NCBI RefSeq assembly: GCF_000321225.1
Contig: NW_004450323.1
Span: forward strand, 2,014,553 to 2,078,552
Direction: 5' to 3'
DNA: 64,000 nt
Origin: Odobenus rosmarus divergens
Lineage: Eukaryota > Chordata > Mammalia > Carnivora > Odobenidae
Below, in pieces: positions 1 to 10,429 of the stretch (positions are counted from its first letter, which is position 1; each line of letters opens with the position of its first letter). The notes under the pieces were generated by a model. It ran no database searches and was not told the DNA's origin. It saw nothing but the letters and a program-made list of their open reading frames with translations. A program made the position numbers and the translations under genes.

Positions 1-362
1 AAAATCTCAAGAGGGTGACCTAGAGGAAGAGCAGTGAAGAAAGAAGAGTCACATTTGATGGTGGCTGTCCTTGGGCCCCACACCCCACAGATTGAACTGG
101 GCTGAGCCTGGGGGCCTTGTTCTCTCTAGATTTCTGCTCTTCCTGTGCTCTGGCCAGCCACATGGAAGGACAAGAGAGAGCCAGCCTGGGCCACTGAGCC
201 ACTTCCGCCGTGGGAATGGAGGAGAGGGCCAGGCCAGCCACGCCCCAGCCCACATTTTAGGACCAGCAACTGCACCCATCTGCAAATCTGGGCCAATCAC
301 TGGCCTTCCATCTGACCAGTCGGACGAGCATTCTCTCTCCTTGGGACAGAATGACGGGGGGG
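1..362. other. Unassigned unique sequence before assembly gap
   Basis: No repeat family or exon is recognised here. The open frames in this stretch continue into the N gap and have no recognisable domain. The stretch ends in a run of seven G. Confidence 0.5.
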
Positions 363-957
363 NNNNNNNNNNNNNNNNNNNNNNNNNNNNNNNNNNNNNN
401 NNNNNNNNNNNNNNNNNNNNNNNNNNNNNNNNNNNNNNNNNNNNNNNNNNNNNNNNNNNNNNNNNNNNNNNNNNNNNNNNNNNNNNNNNNNNNNNNNNNN
501 NNNNNNNNNNNNNNNNNNNNNNNNNNNNNNNNNNNNNNNNNNNNNNNNNNNNNNNNNNNNNNNNNNNNNNNNNNNNNNNNNNNNNNNNNNNNNNNNNNNN
601 NNNNNNNNNNNNNNNNNNNNNNNNNNNNNNNNNNNNNNNNNNNNNNNNNNNNNNNNNNNNNNNNNNNNNNNNNNNNNNNNNNNNNNNNNNNNNNNNNNNN
701 NNNNNNNNNNNNNNNNNNNNNNNNNNNNNNNNNNNNNNNNNNNNNNNNNNNNNNNNNNNNNNNNNNNNNNNNNNNNNNNNNNNNNNNNNNNNNNNNNNNN
801 NNNNNNNNNNNNNNNNNNNNNNNNNNNNNNNNNNNNNNNNNNNNNNNNNNNNNNNNNNNNNNNNNNNNNNNNNNNNNNNNNNNNNNNNNNNNNNNNNNNN
901 NNNNNNNNNNNNNNNNNNNNNNNNNNNNNNNNNNNNNNNNNNNNNNNNNNNNNNNNN
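363..957. other. Assembly gap (595 N)
   Basis: A continuous run of N. The known sequence on the left stops inside a G homopolymer, which suggests a GC-rich or G-quadruplex-prone stretch that was hard to sequence. The true length of the gap is unknown. Any open frame running through it is an artefact. Confidence 0.99.
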
Positions 958-1379
958 GAGTAGGATCCTAGACAACTCTTTTGGCTTCTCCTTCATCTTC
1001 CAAATGTTTTGGGGGATCATAATATCTATTCCACTGGTTTCCTAAAGAGCGAGCTGCCTTCTACATGCTATATAGTAAAATCCTTAAGACATTCTTGATC
1101 ATTTAAATTTCCCATATGGAACCTTGCAATTTTGGATCTCAACTCTGTGTTCCTTTCTTTCTCCTCCAAACACAAATCTCTCATCTGAGGAGTTTTTCAT
1201 AGTCAGGACTTGAGAGTCTTACTCCTTAAGCAAGTGTATTTGTAGTTGCCTGTAGTCACATGGTTACTAAAGTCCCGTGGACCAGAAACTTCGAATAGTG
1301 GTGGTTTTATTCTTCCAAATGTTTCCCTCGGCATTCTGTCCTTTTGAGTCTCACAGGCCGTGTGTGAGGGAAGTTGGGA
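958..1379. other. Unassigned sequence after gap
   Basis: Moderately AT-rich sequence with pyrimidine-rich patches near 1150. I see no repeat family or exon that I can name. Confidence 0.4.
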
Positions 1380-1485
1380 GGTGTTTATTCTTATCATCCT
1401 CTTTCTCAGGTGCAGAAATGCAGAACAGGCTGAGGGAGTGAAGCCAGGGCAGCCCCGGGATTGGAATCCCCACTTCCTCCAGACA
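1380..1485 (+). repeat. MIR SINE fragment (weak)
   Basis: The order 'ttattcttatcatcctc' then 'tgcagaaatgcagaacaggctgagg' follows the MIR core, in which a TTATTATCCCCATTTTACAG-like part precedes an ACTGAGG part. It is degenerate and partial, so the call is tentative. Confidence 0.35.
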
Positions 1486-1520
1486 CCATTGGCGGGGGTG
1501 GGGTGGGGGGAGCACCTGCT
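1486..1520 (+). other. G-rich tract, possible G-quadruplex
   Basis: Runs of four to six G separated by single T bases near 1494-1511. This is the classic arrangement for a G-quadruplex on the + strand. Confidence 0.4.
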
Positions 1521-1819
1521 CCCGGCCTCAGGGAGAGGCCGGAAAGCCCTCTGCCTTTGTTTCCTCATCAGCTCGGGGCACAGGGAGGCAGGGATATCGG
1601 GGGACAGAAGCCTCAGCCCCCAGCCAGGGAGGAGAAGGCAGGGGTGGTAGGGGCATGGGTACCGACAGGGAGGAAAGGCCCCGGCAGACAGCCCTGCCAA
1701 GGGATCACTGCTTTCCCGACTGAATGAATTACTCCCTGTGCCCTAGAGCCTACCAGCCCTTTTGGTGATATTCTTTTCCCCAGCCCACTTTCCCTTTCTT
1801 TTGCATTCTTTCCCTTTGT

Positions 1820-2075
1820 CCCTGCAGAGGCCCGCACCGCCAGGGCAGAGGCCCGCACCGCCAGGGCCCTCTATGCACCTCCAGGCTCCGCAGGCCGTCT
1901 CCGCCGCCGATTCCGCAAGTCGCCACTGGGTGGCGCAGCCGGCCGCGATGTGCGGGCCCGGGTGGGCGCTCCAGCTCCAGGCGCGAGTCCTGTCTTCTGC
2001 CTGCCCGGACCCGCGGCCGGGAGTGGGGCTCCTAGGGGCGCTGGGGAGAGGAGGCGAAGGGAAGGGGGCATTTTT
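1820..2075. promoter_or_regulatory. CpG-rich block (candidate small CpG island)
   Basis: I count roughly 25 CpG dinucleotides between 1826 and 2050, far above the surrounding density. Such blocks usually mark unmethylated promoters or first exons. The left edge is preceded by a long pyrimidine tract ending in 'cctgcag' (to 1827), which resembles a splice acceptor for a + strand exon. Frames stay open on both strands, but this is expected in GC-rich DNA. No protein family is recognised. What is seen is CpG density and the acceptor-like tract; promoter or exon function is inference. Confidence 0.5.
1825..1866 (+). repeat. Perfect 21-bp tandem duplication (two units)
   Basis: The unit beginning 'cagaggcccgcaccgcc' occurs twice, at 1825-1845 and 1846-1866, with no mismatch. 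It lies at the start of the CpG-rich block. The 21-bp length keeps the reading frame (7 codons), which would fit a coding exon but does not prove one. Confidence 0.85.
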
Positions 2076-2081
2076 CGGAAC

Positions 2082-2240
2082 CTGGGGTGGGGGCGGTATG
2101 TGGCGGCTCCCAGGCTGTGGGGCACGGCGGGACAGAACAAGGCTCAGGGTCACTTAAAGAGAGACAGGAATGGGTGGGTTGGGATATTGGGAGGTGGGGC
2201 AGGGTAGGGTGGGGAGGGGTGAGGTGAGGAAGAGGAGGCT
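2082..2240 (+). other. G-rich tract, multiple potential G-quadruplexes
   Basis: A long + strand stretch rich in GGG and GGGG runs with short loops, densest at 2171-2222. It lies immediately downstream of the CpG-rich block, a position common for promoter-proximal G4 sequence. Structure is inferred from composition only. Confidence 0.45.
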
Positions 2241-2351
2241 CAACCCTCTTTTTCCCCAGGGTTTCTCCTCTCTCGCGAGTAGAATGGGCTGGAAAATTGC
2301 ATTTGAACAGAGAAGTAAATGTCTCCTCGCCCTGAGGGAGAGATCTGGAGG

Positions 2352-2377
2352 GTGTGTGTGTGTGGGGGGGGGGGGGG
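2352..2377 (+). repeat. (GT)n followed by a 14-G homopolymer
   Basis: GT dinucleotides run directly into 14 consecutive G (2364-2377). It is likely length-polymorphic, and the exact count may be unreliable in the assembly. Confidence 0.85.
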
Positions 2378-2397
2378 TCTTCCTTCCTGTTTAACAA

Positions 2398-2512
2398 ACA
2401 CACTGCATTTACTATATGCCAGACACTTCACACTTGTTAACTCATTTAATCCACACCACAATCTCATCCTGCACAGGTGAGGCCACTAAAGCACAGCTTC
2501 CCCAGATGCTAA
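2398..2512 (+). repeat. MIR SINE fragment
   Basis: The sequence follows the MIR sense consensus: 'catttactatatgccagacact', then 'ttaactcatttaatcc', then a degraded 'acaggtgaggccactaaagcacag'. Old and diverged. Confidence 0.65.
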
Positions 2513-2668
2513 GGGGCAGAAGAAGGATTCTACTGCGGCAGCCTAGCACGCCCAGCAGCTTCCCTCGGGGCAGGGATGGGCTTCCGTCCCCCACCTCTCT
2601 TATAGGATGTGCTGGGAGGGAGGCAGGCCTGGCAACTATGTGTAGTTTAGCTTTGATGCCCTCCTGCT

Positions 2669-2790
2669 TCATTCACTCCTTCCTTCAACAGATGTTGATG
2701 GAGGGCTTTCTGCTTGCAGGGATGGGGCTTGGCACTGCGTTGTCTGCAAAACCAGCCACAGTCCTTGTTTCTGTGAAGCCATGAGGGAGA
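2669..2790 (-). repeat. L2 LINE 3' fragment, antisense
   Basis: It begins with the antisense L2 tail 'ttcattcactccttccttcaacag' and continues through a degraded 'gcagggatggggcttggcactg' stretch. Weak further in. Confidence 0.45.
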
Positions 2791-3139
2791 GACAGAGATT
2801 CATCAATCACATTAGTCACGTTCCCTGAGATGAGTGTTCTGGAGAACGGAACGCTGTGCTCCTTCTTCAGCTCCCCCTTCCTCCTGACCCCACTCCATCC
2901 CCTCCCATCCTGGCCCGCTTGGTATGTCTGCACTCCTGTGTGTCTGCTAAGATGTGAGCTCAGAGCTAAGGGGATAGATGGGGACTTAACTTAGTTGTAC
3001 AGCCCTTTGTGACTTAGAAGGCAGATCATATCCACTGTCTAATCTGGCCTTGTCCAGGACAGGCTGATGTGATTACCTTGGGGAGGCAGGGTCTTTAGAA
3101 AGGGATGCTTCAGTCCAAGAAAGATTCTGCGGGAGACTG

Positions 3140-3455
3140 GAAAAAGTCTTGGCTTTCAGACTTGGGTTTGAACCAGACAATCGCCTGATTTGTAGTGTTT
3201 ACGGATTTCTGTGGTCCAGCGGATGGAGCATTCAGGTTACCAATGTGATGTCACTGGATGGGGAGCTGGAAAGAAATGCACAAAATCCATTCTGGCAGCC
3301 TGGGTGGGATGCCCCAGCACACCAGTGCAGGGTCTCTTACTTGTGTGAACCGAAGCAAGTGATTTAACCGTCATAATTTCAGCCTCCCCATCTGGAAGAG
3401 GGCTAACAACACTTCCCTCAAAATGTTCGTGGGTGGATTAAATGACTTGCTGTTG
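3140..3455 (-). repeat. MIR SINE, antisense, split
   Basis: The left part near 3150 carries 'gacttgggtttgaaccag'. The right part (3325-3450) carries 'tcttacttgtgtgaacc', 'aagtgatttaacc' and 'ggattaaatgactt'. Together these follow an antisense MIR, with about 130 bases of unrelated or decayed sequence between the parts. Confidence 0.55.
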
Positions 3456-3527
3456 TCCCCACCTAGCTCACTGAATCCTTAGAATAGCTTTTCCTCACTC
3501 TAATTGTTTGGTTTTATGTCTGTTTTT

Positions 3528-3645
3528 TCAATGAACTCCGAACTCCTTAAAAGCAGGGACCACGTCACCTTCATCTTTGTATCCCCAGGGTCCAGTACAG
3601 GGCCTGGTGCAGAGCACTGAGTAAGTGCTCAATAAATGTGTCCCT
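3528..3645 (+). repeat. L2 LINE 3' end, sense
   Basis: Carries the L2 terminal signature 'gcagggaccacgtcacc', 'gtatccccagggtcc' and 'agtaagtgctcaataaatg'. Confidence 0.75.
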
Positions 3646-3649
3646 TTCT

Positions 3650-4915
3650 AACCTTAAGGTAGAGCCCTGTGGGAGCAGATCCTATGGGGTGAGGGGGGAG
3701 AGCGTTCTATGAATAACAGCCACTCCTAGAGAGGGCCTTTCCCTGGGGTCTGCCTTTGGCTTCTTTGCTCTTTCTGTGACTCTGGGTGAGTCATCTGCTC
3801 CTCAGCCTGGGCTTTCCCTGTGAGCGTGGGGAGGGTTGACTTGCTCACCCCTGCATGGATCTTTCTGGAGGAGCCAGCATTGTTGGGTCAGATTTCAGCT
3901 TTCCGAGTCTGTGGACCATGTGAGGGCTGGGTGTCAGAAGGATCACCTGGAAGGGTCTTCCCTGGACCACCTGCAGGCCCTTGCCCAGGCCCCTAGACTT
4001 GGAGGCTGGCAGGGGGTGGGGGTCAGATCAGAGCCTTGAGCAGCTGCTTCCAGGAGCCTCTCCTAGCTGCTCCCCAGCTCTCTCAAAGTTTCTGGAACAC
4101 GGGGGAGGGAACCCCAAGGTAATGTCGCCTCCTCAGCCCTAAAAATCATGCCGAGACATGGGAAGAGGAGCCATGCCGGCCTTCTCCCCAGGGAGAACTG
4201 AATCTCTCATCAGTCCCACCTGCCCTGGCTCTGAGGTGGCTGGGAAGGCTCCGCGTGAACTTCCCCTGGGGTGAGATGGGCCCTCCCTGAGTCTCCTGTG
4301 TTCCCTGACACAGTCCGCAGCTCTACACCACCCACTGCCACCCAGGAGCCTTCAGCTCCTCCCCTCCCTGCTTCCCTTCCTGCTTTGTAGATGCCTCTCT
4401 GTCTCCAAGGGTACGTCCCCGAGGTGAGGGCTGGACAGCGCGGGGAGGAGGGAAAAGGGCCCCAGGGAGACCGATCTCTGCAGGAGGCTGCCCTAGCTAC
4501 GTTCCTACCTTGTACTAGCTCTCGTGGGCTCCCCGCACAGCTGCTTGGTGGAGCACGCAAATACTGTTCCGCAGGGGGGCCCTGGAATATCTTGCATCAC
4601 CAAGCCCAGAAGGTGTCTTCTCCCAAGCAACCCATTGGGAAGAGCCCTCTCTCCCTTCTTCCTTCCTCACCAGGACTCTTGGCCAGGTGTTTTTGAGGCC
4701 TCTTGCCCTCCAGAGGCCATATCTGATTGCTTGACAAATCCAGCACAGTCTGCCTTTACTGTTGATGGGATGTGTCCTGTCTTCTGCATGCCCATCACCA
4801 CTGATTTTCCTCATCGGTCCACATCTGGACTCTTGCTAGGAATTCCTAACAGGACCCCATGTCCTCCTTCATACAGCCTCTCCATTTAAATATGTTCTCC
4901 AATGTAAATCTCACA
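3650..4915. other. Unassigned stretch, no gene or repeat recognised
   Basis: Moderately GC-rich sequence without a repeat family I can name. Frames on both strands are short and overlapping (116 aa or less), with no recognisable domain. A weak MIR-like patch may exist near 3780-3840. Confidence 0.4.
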
Positions 4916-4918
4916 TGT

Positions 4919-5045
4919 TCTTTCTTTCATTCCTTCAACAAATGTACATCAAGCCCCAGCTGTGTGCCAGGCACTATTCCAGGTACTGGGGATATGGCCG
5001 TGAGCAGGACAGTCAGGCCTCGAGTGTTTTTGAACACCTCTGTCC
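4919..5045 (-). repeat. L2 LINE 3' fragment, antisense
   Basis: Antisense L2 tail: 'ttcattccttcaacaaatg', then 'ctgtgtgccaggcactattcc', then 'actggggatatggccgtgagc'. A close match to the consensus pattern. Confidence 0.75.
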
Positions 5046-5743
5046 CACGGTCTCCTGGAGGTTTGCAGGGCCCATGGAGTGAAGGTGCACATCTTTCAGG
5101 ATCAGCCCCAGACTATTTTTCCAGCCCCTTGATTTTCGTCTCCTGTCTATGAGCTCTGCTGTGCCCTTGGCAGACCACTCTGCATTCTCCGAACACAGCA
5201 TGCAATTTCCTTGGTGTGGAACGGCCTCCTTGGCTTCTCCATCTGCTTCACGGCCCTCAGCTCCAGAGTAACGGCTCCGGCCTCCTGCACTGTGTGTCTC
5301 ACACGGTTGCTGCTCCCTAGTCAAGGATGGAGGCAAATGAGATCAATGGATGGAGAAAACCAAAAGAGACCCTTCATTTGCAAAATTGAGCAGAGACCCT
5401 GAATTTAACCTCAAACCACCTGAGATTCTGGCGGGAATATTTTGTTTGTCCATGCTTTAATCTCATAGAATTCTATTCACCAGAAATTGTCTTGGCGAGT
5501 CCTGCTGCCTGAGGATTTGTGGTCGTTGTTGGAAGCTTACTTGCTACATCCCGAAAACCTCACGAAGCACTTCAAGTCTGTGTCATGAAAAGGATGAGAT
5601 GAAGGTCCGTAATTTAAAAACGTTTTGTGGCACCTCCTCTGACTACTAGTTTCAATGGAAAACACAGGGAAAATAGTAGCAAAAACCATTATTAAAAGAC
5701 AGGAACCAAAAAATAAAAAGTGAAGGGAAAAAGAAAAAAAATA
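5046..5743. other. Unassigned stretch
   Basis: No recognisable repeat or exon. The right end (5690-5743) is A-rich and abuts the Tigger-like element. Confidence 0.4.
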
Positions 5744-6083
5744 CAGTTGATGATGGAACAACAAAGTTTGAGCTGCATGGGTCCACTGATAGGTGGATTT
5801 TTTCCCCAATAAATACAGTGCAGTACTATAAGTGTATTTTCTTTTCCTTATAATTTTCTTAATAACATTTTCTTTTCTCTACCTGACTTTATTGTAAGAA
5901 CACAATATATAATACATACAAGATACAAAATATGTGTTAATTGATTGTTTATGTTATGCGTGAGGCTTCTGGTCCACAGTAGGTTATTCGTAGTTCAGTT
6001 TTGGGGGAGTCCAAAGTTTTACGCGGATTTCAACTACATGGAGGTCAATGCCTCAACCCTCTGTGATGTTCAAGGGTCAGCTG
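5744..6083. mobile_element. Tigger-like (TcMar) non-autonomous DNA transposon
   Basis: About 340 bp bounded by decayed terminal inverted repeats: 'cagttgatgatggaacaac' on the left against 'gttcaagggtcagctg' on the right. The interior, including 'tttattgtaagaacacaat', 'atatgtgttaattgattg' and 'agtaggttattcgtagttc', matches the MER44/Tigger7-type MITE as I remember it. The left flank is TA, as expected for TcMar insertion; the right TA is lost. Confidence 0.7.
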
Positions 6084-6316
6084 TGCTGGAAAAGCCTCGC
6101 TGGCTGGAAGACTTCATTAGCCAGAGTCTCAGATGGTGTTTGACTGTGGGCTGGTTACTTACCCTTTATAGTTGTTCTGAGAACCACATGACACAATTCA
6201 AGGAAACCAGCTTAGAATGGCGCCCATGTGGTGAGTGTCCAGCAAACATTGGTGAGACACAAACCAAACTCTTCACAGCAGCCTGGATGAGGGGTAAACA
6301 CAGCCCATAATTCACT

Positions 6317-6860
6317 ACAGGCCAAGCATCCCCTGTCTGCCATGCTGACGTCCAAAAAGCTCTGAAAACCCAAAGCTTTTCTATTTGTTTGTAAGAAACT
6401 GATTTAATGGCAAAACCTGACCTGAGCTGATGCTGACCTGCTTATTGTCTTTATACATCCCACTCATTGTAAGTGTTCAGTTCACATATAAAGTTCTCTG
6501 TAGAACTATGAGGATGTATAATCATGATATGCTAGCCTGGACCTCCAGGGGAGATTACACAGTACAAAGTGGCTGCAGTTGGGTTACTGGGTGGCTCAGT
6601 TGGTTAAGCATCTGACTTCAGCTCAGGTCATGATCCCAGGGTCCTGGGATTGAGCCCCGCATCCGGCTCCCTGCTCAGCGTGGAGCCTGCTTCTCCATCT
6701 ACTGCTCTCCCTGCTTGTGCTCTCTCTCTCTCTCAGATAATAAATAAAAATCTTAAAGAAAAAATAAAGTGCCCTCTAGAAGCTCTCAAAATTCCGAAGA
6801 GTCTAAATTCTGAAAAGCATCTGGCTCCAAGCTTTCTGATATCGGATTTTAGATGTGTTT
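6317..6860. mobile_element. Second Tigger-like DNA transposon, split by a Can-SINE
   Basis: The left end 'acaggccaagcatcccctg' and the right-hand stretch 'tctaaattctgaaaagcatctgg' to 'tttctgatatcggatttta' fit a Tigger-family element of the kind whose ends read 'acaggt.gagcatccctta'. It is interrupted at 6581-6768 by a SINE. Diverged, so the subfamily is uncertain. Confidence 0.5.
6581..6768 (+). mobile_element. Can-SINE, sense
   Basis: tRNA-Lys-like head 'gggtggctcagttggttaagc', with the B-box region 'ggtcatgatcccagggtcc'. This is followed by the body 'ggagcctgcttctcc', a (TC)n stretch and an AATAAAAATCTTAAA tail. Inserted into the Tigger-like element. No clear TSD survives. Confidence 0.93.
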
Positions 6861-7284
6861 TACGAAATTCTTCAGAAGAAATAAACTCCTTGAATTCTGG
6901 GAAGAATTTATCATGGCCTTTGAATAAGGAGTCTTAAATGATATGATAATAGATAACATTCATTCACCCAACAAATATTTATAGCAGTTTAAAAATAATG
7001 CAGATCCATTTTTTTTCAGTCACTATGGAGTTTCCCTGAACTCCTAAGACAGCAAATGGTATAAATGTGTACCTGTCTAAAGTTATGTGGGAAGCTATAT
7101 CTGAAACATCTATACCTTCCTTAAAATCTAGATCCTCACCACAACTGAAGATTATTTGGATAGAGTTGGCTCAAATGATCGGATAAAAGGGTTGCCAACA
7201 ATCAATATAGGAGGTGGTGTTACTGGACTAATTGCAGAATAAGCATCACCTCCCCCCGCTGGGCTTCAGTTTCCTCCTACAAAA

Positions 7285-7535
7285 TGTGGATAACAATAGC
7301 CATGTTCATGGAGCACTTGCTGGATGCTAGGCAAAGTTCTAAATATTTTACATATTATTTTGTGTAACTCATTTAATTCTCACCATAACATTTTAAGTTA
7401 TAATATCCCCATTTTTACAGGTAAGGAAACTGAGGTACAGAGAGCTTAAATAATTAGCCCAAGGGTATCCAGCTAGTAAATGGTGGGCCTGAGGTTTGAA
7501 CCTGGGCAGTCTGGCTCCCAGAGCTCAGGTTCTAA
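7285..7535 (+). repeat. MIR SINE, sense, nearly full length
   Basis: Follows the MIR consensus in order: 'ggagcacttgctggatgctaggc', 'taactcatttaattctcacc', 'ccccatttttacaggtaagg', 'aaactgaggtacagagag', 'gaacctgggcagtctggctcc'. The preceding 'cagtttcctcctacaaaatg' may be a fragment of a second MIR. Confidence 0.85.
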
Positions 7536-7721
7536 GAACAGTAGTTCCTCCCTTTTCTGCCTCCCCTCCCCTTCTTCTCAAGGGCTGAAATGCTAATTAC
7601 TAATCAATCTAATCCATTCCTTTAAATAGCCTACCATTTCATTAGTTTAGTGAAATGGGAAGTTATGTGGTTTAGTTGCCTTTTCTTCTGTCCCTAATCT
7701 GCCCATTCGTCTGCTGCCCAT

Positions 7722-7766
7722 CCATCCTTCCTTCCATCCATCCTTCCTTCCTTCCACCCACCCGAG
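7722..7766 (+). repeat. (CATC)/(CTTC) microsatellite
   Basis: Imperfect tetranucleotide repeats of CATC and CTTC, ending in 'cacccaccc'. Confidence 0.85.
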
Positions 7767-7834
7767 ATTAATGCAATGTCAGTAGTTACAGGGATACCAC
7801 TTATCCACCGTTAGCTTCTAGCCTCTATGAACAT

Positions 7835-7925
7835 CACTTACCTCATCAGTATAAAACGGCATCATAATATTTACCTTGCAGACTGCTTGTATTAAATGAG
7901 CTGTTTCGTGTCTAATGTCTAGCCT
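7835..7925 (-). repeat. MIR fragment, antisense
   Basis: 'cttacctcatcagtataaaacggcatcataat' then 'ttaaatgagctg' follows the antisense MIR order (CCTCATCTGTAAAATGGG, then GATTAAATGAG). Confidence 0.55.
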
Positions 7926-7929
7926 GGAG

Positions 7930-8535
7930 TTCATATTACTCGGTGTAGTTGAAAGAGACATAATTACATTGACAAAATTCTACAACTGGTAGAACTACAG
8001 ATTTCACTAGTGTTCCCACCTTCACATTTATTCTAAATCGGTTATATTTTAGTTTTAAAAAATTTAATCCTGCAGCACCCTGGGAGGAGATAATCCTCCA
8101 AATGTTGAACTGACTAAGGGACCACATCCACCTTGGCCACCCGTCCCCTTCCTGTGATGGAGGGAGCCGTCTGCCTGTCGGCTGGCAGGGATTCGGGCAC
8201 GGTGGGGTGGCCTAGTCTCCGTCCCTTCCTGATCCCTTGTCGACAAGTCTGAGCAGCTTTTCCCTGGAAGAAGAGGGCAGAAGGCTTTGGGAGGGGGCTG
8301 GCCTTCCTTCTCCAAGGAGGCAGTGGAGAGCAGCAGGAGGATGAGCTGGACTGGCCCTGGTGGCCGCTGGAATACGTATGTGCTTTGAGAGAGTGTTCCA
8401 ACAGCAAGGTCAAGGGCAGCACTCAGAAATTTCTAGTCTCCTGTGCTTCTGATCCTGGATATGGTGGGTGAGTGGAGGCAGGCAGCCTTTTGCCAGAGAC
8501 AGCTTGGCACTCAGGCTCCGCCATCTGGGTTGTGA
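7930..8535. other. Unassigned stretch
   Basis: No recognisable gene or repeat. Short frames on the minus strand overlap one another without domain signatures. Confidence 0.4.
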
Positions 8536-8540
8536 ATGCT

Positions 8541-8591
8541 GTGTGTGTGTGTCTGTGTGTGTCTCCGTGTGTGTCTCTTTGTATGTGTGTT
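8541..8591 (+). repeat. (GT)n microsatellite, interrupted
   Basis: GT runs interrupted by CT and CC units. Confidence 0.85.
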
Positions 8592-8746
8592 CTTTCCATA
8601 GACAGACTCTCTAGTCAGATGTCAGAAGGCCTCGAAACAGGGGCAAAGGAGTCCTTGATCAACTATCTCCCCAATAATACCCCCAATCCCACCACTTTCC
8701 ACAAGTTAATTGTGGAACAGATTACAATTCAAAAGAGGTTGAACTT

Positions 8747-8957
8747 TCTTTCTTTCTTTCTTTTTTTTTTTTTAAAGATTTCATTTATTTATTTGACAGA
8801 AAGAGATACAGCGAGAGAGGGAACACAAGCAAGGGGAGTGGGAGAAGCAGGCTTCCCACGGAGCAGGGAGCCTAATGCGGGGCTTGATCCCAGGACCCTG
8901 GGATCATGACCTGCGCCGAAGGCAGACGCTTAACTGACTGAACCACCCTGGCGCCCC
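8747..8957 (-). mobile_element. Can-SINE, antisense
   Basis: Reverse-oriented SINE: poly-T, 'aaagatttcatttatttatttgaca', 'agcaggcttccc', 'ccctgggatcatgacctg', and the head complement ending 'ccaccctggcgcccc'. Flanked by a 12-bp TSD, gaggttgaactt (8735-8746) and gaggctgaactt (8958-8969), with one mismatch. Confidence 0.95.
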
Positions 8958-8969
8958 GAGGCTGAACTT

Positions 8970-9610
8970 CCATACATTTGTTGCCTTGCCCCTGTTATCC
9001 AGGTAATAAGCTTTTAAAAGATAGTCCATATTACATAATAATAATTAATGGTCAAACAGACACAAATCAAAACATAAGACAAACCAGCCACCCACAGGTT
9101 CAAGCTATTTGCTGTAGTCACCTCCCCCGTGCCCTAGGAAGGAGGCTGACATTTCTTGATTACTCTCTGCAGTCAGGGACAGGGCGGGATGTAGTGAGCT
9201 GCAGTGTTGGTTAAGAGTCCAGGATGCCCATGATGTGGGACCACCAGCCAGCAGCAAACCAAGGTTGAACAGAAAGACTGGCTGGCTTTCACAGAAAGAC
9301 ACAGAAGCCACACTTATGCAAGTGTATAGGAGGGAGGGGCTTGAGGAAGGGGCACTGATGGGGAAGCCCATTGGAGACCCTTTCAAGGACTCAGAGGCAG
9401 GGGTAGCCCCAGGTTCTATGTGGAGCCCATATTGGAGTATCTGAACTATTACTTCAGCTGGAGAGGAGTGACCTATTGCTTCTGGAGTCTGAGGGCAGAG
9501 GGCATACACTAGAAATAGAAAGTCATTTGCCTGCTCTTGTGAACAGCAAGGCTCTTGGAACCATTTGACCTTGAAAGTGTAGCTGTAGGAGGAACTTGCA
9601 ATCACTGAGT
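8970..9610. other. Unassigned stretch
   Basis: No named repeat is seen. A 170-aa minus-strand frame (9105-9617) crosses it, but it has no recognised domain and runs into the L2 copy. Confidence 0.4.
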
Positions 9611-9611
9611 C

Positions 9612-10140
9612 ACACATTCAACAAATACTTACTGAGCACTTACCTGTGGCAGGTGCTGTCTGCGTGCTGAAGATACAGCCATGCACAAACAGAATCAATA
9701 ACCCTGTTGTCACCGAGTCTGCCTCCTGGCGGGGCGGTGTGGATCATAAGTAAGTAAAATATATGGCATGTTGGCTGGAGAAAGGTGTCTGGAGAAAAAA
9801 AAAGGGAGAGAAAAGGGATGTTGGGGGGAGACTGTATAATTTTGAATGGAGTGGCAAATAAAGGCCTCACTGAGAAGGTGATACTAAAATGAAGATGAGA
9901 AGGAGACTTGTGAACACTTCGAGAAAGAGTGGGCCAGGCAGAGGACATGGCAGGTGCAAAGACCCAGTGGCAGGGGATACTGCCAGAGCAGAAGGTACAA
10001 AGGAAGGCCGGTAGGAGATGACACAGAGAGAGGGGTGTCTCATGCATGACCTTGTGGATTATTTCAATGCCTTTGTTATTATCTAGACGAGAGATGGAAA
10101 GTTGTCGGACCATTTCTAGCACAGAAGTGACTTAGGATCA
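9612..10140 (-). repeat. L2 LINE 3' region, antisense, ~530 bp
   Basis: Begins with 'cattcaacaaatacttactgagcac' and passes through the antisense L2 3' UTR features 'ggcctcactgagaaggtg', 'aagagtgggccaggcagagg', 'gcaggtgcaaagaccc' and 'gaccttgtggatta'. The 160-aa minus-strand frame here is L2 3' UTR, not a gene. Confidence 0.8.
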
Positions 10141-10257
10141 CTTTCCCCGGGTTGTTGACCAGAGACTGAAATAGTTTTGGCCTTAGCTCTGGGAGTGTGG
10201 TGAGATGGTCCCCAGGGGCAGGGGAGGACACCGTCAAGGCAGATATGAGCATGGGGA

Positions 10258-10347
10258 CAGTTCGGCCCTAGACCTCCGGTTCATTGCCCTTGCATACCTA
10301 GCTCACACCTCTCTGCAGTTATGAACTTGGAGTGGTGCCAGTGGGCT
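10258..10347 (+). repeat. Left arm of a 90-bp inverted repeat (unassigned family)
   Basis: Its reverse complement matches 10981-11069 with six substitutions and one 1-bp indel, about 92%. This includes a perfect 38-bp block (10282-10319 against 11008-11045). Similarity stops abruptly at 'cagtt'. I do not recognise the family. The outer end and a flanking TA on the far side are compatible with a TcMar-like terminal inverted repeat (inference). Confidence 0.85.
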
Positions 10348-10429
10348 GATAGTCCAAGCTGATAGGACAGGCTGTTGACATTGGGTACCTGGGAAGGGAC
10401 GTTGGATGGGAAGACAACGAGGTAAACTC

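Noticed and set aside
49..1045. Long frames of over 300 aa on both strands near the window start
   Set aside because: They consist mostly of undetermined residues from the 595-base N gap.
1743..2157. Overlapping frames of 131 and 136 aa on both strands at the first CpG block
   Set aside because: Same composition effect. A Pro/Arg/Gly-rich translation without a recognisable family.
6581..6640. tRNA-like heads with A and B boxes at each Can-SINE
   Set aside because: These are SINE promoters. The sequence continues into a SINE body and poly-A tail, so they are not tRNA genes.
9640..10122. 160-aa minus-strand frame
   Set aside because: It coincides with an antisense L2 3' UTR copy, not a gene.
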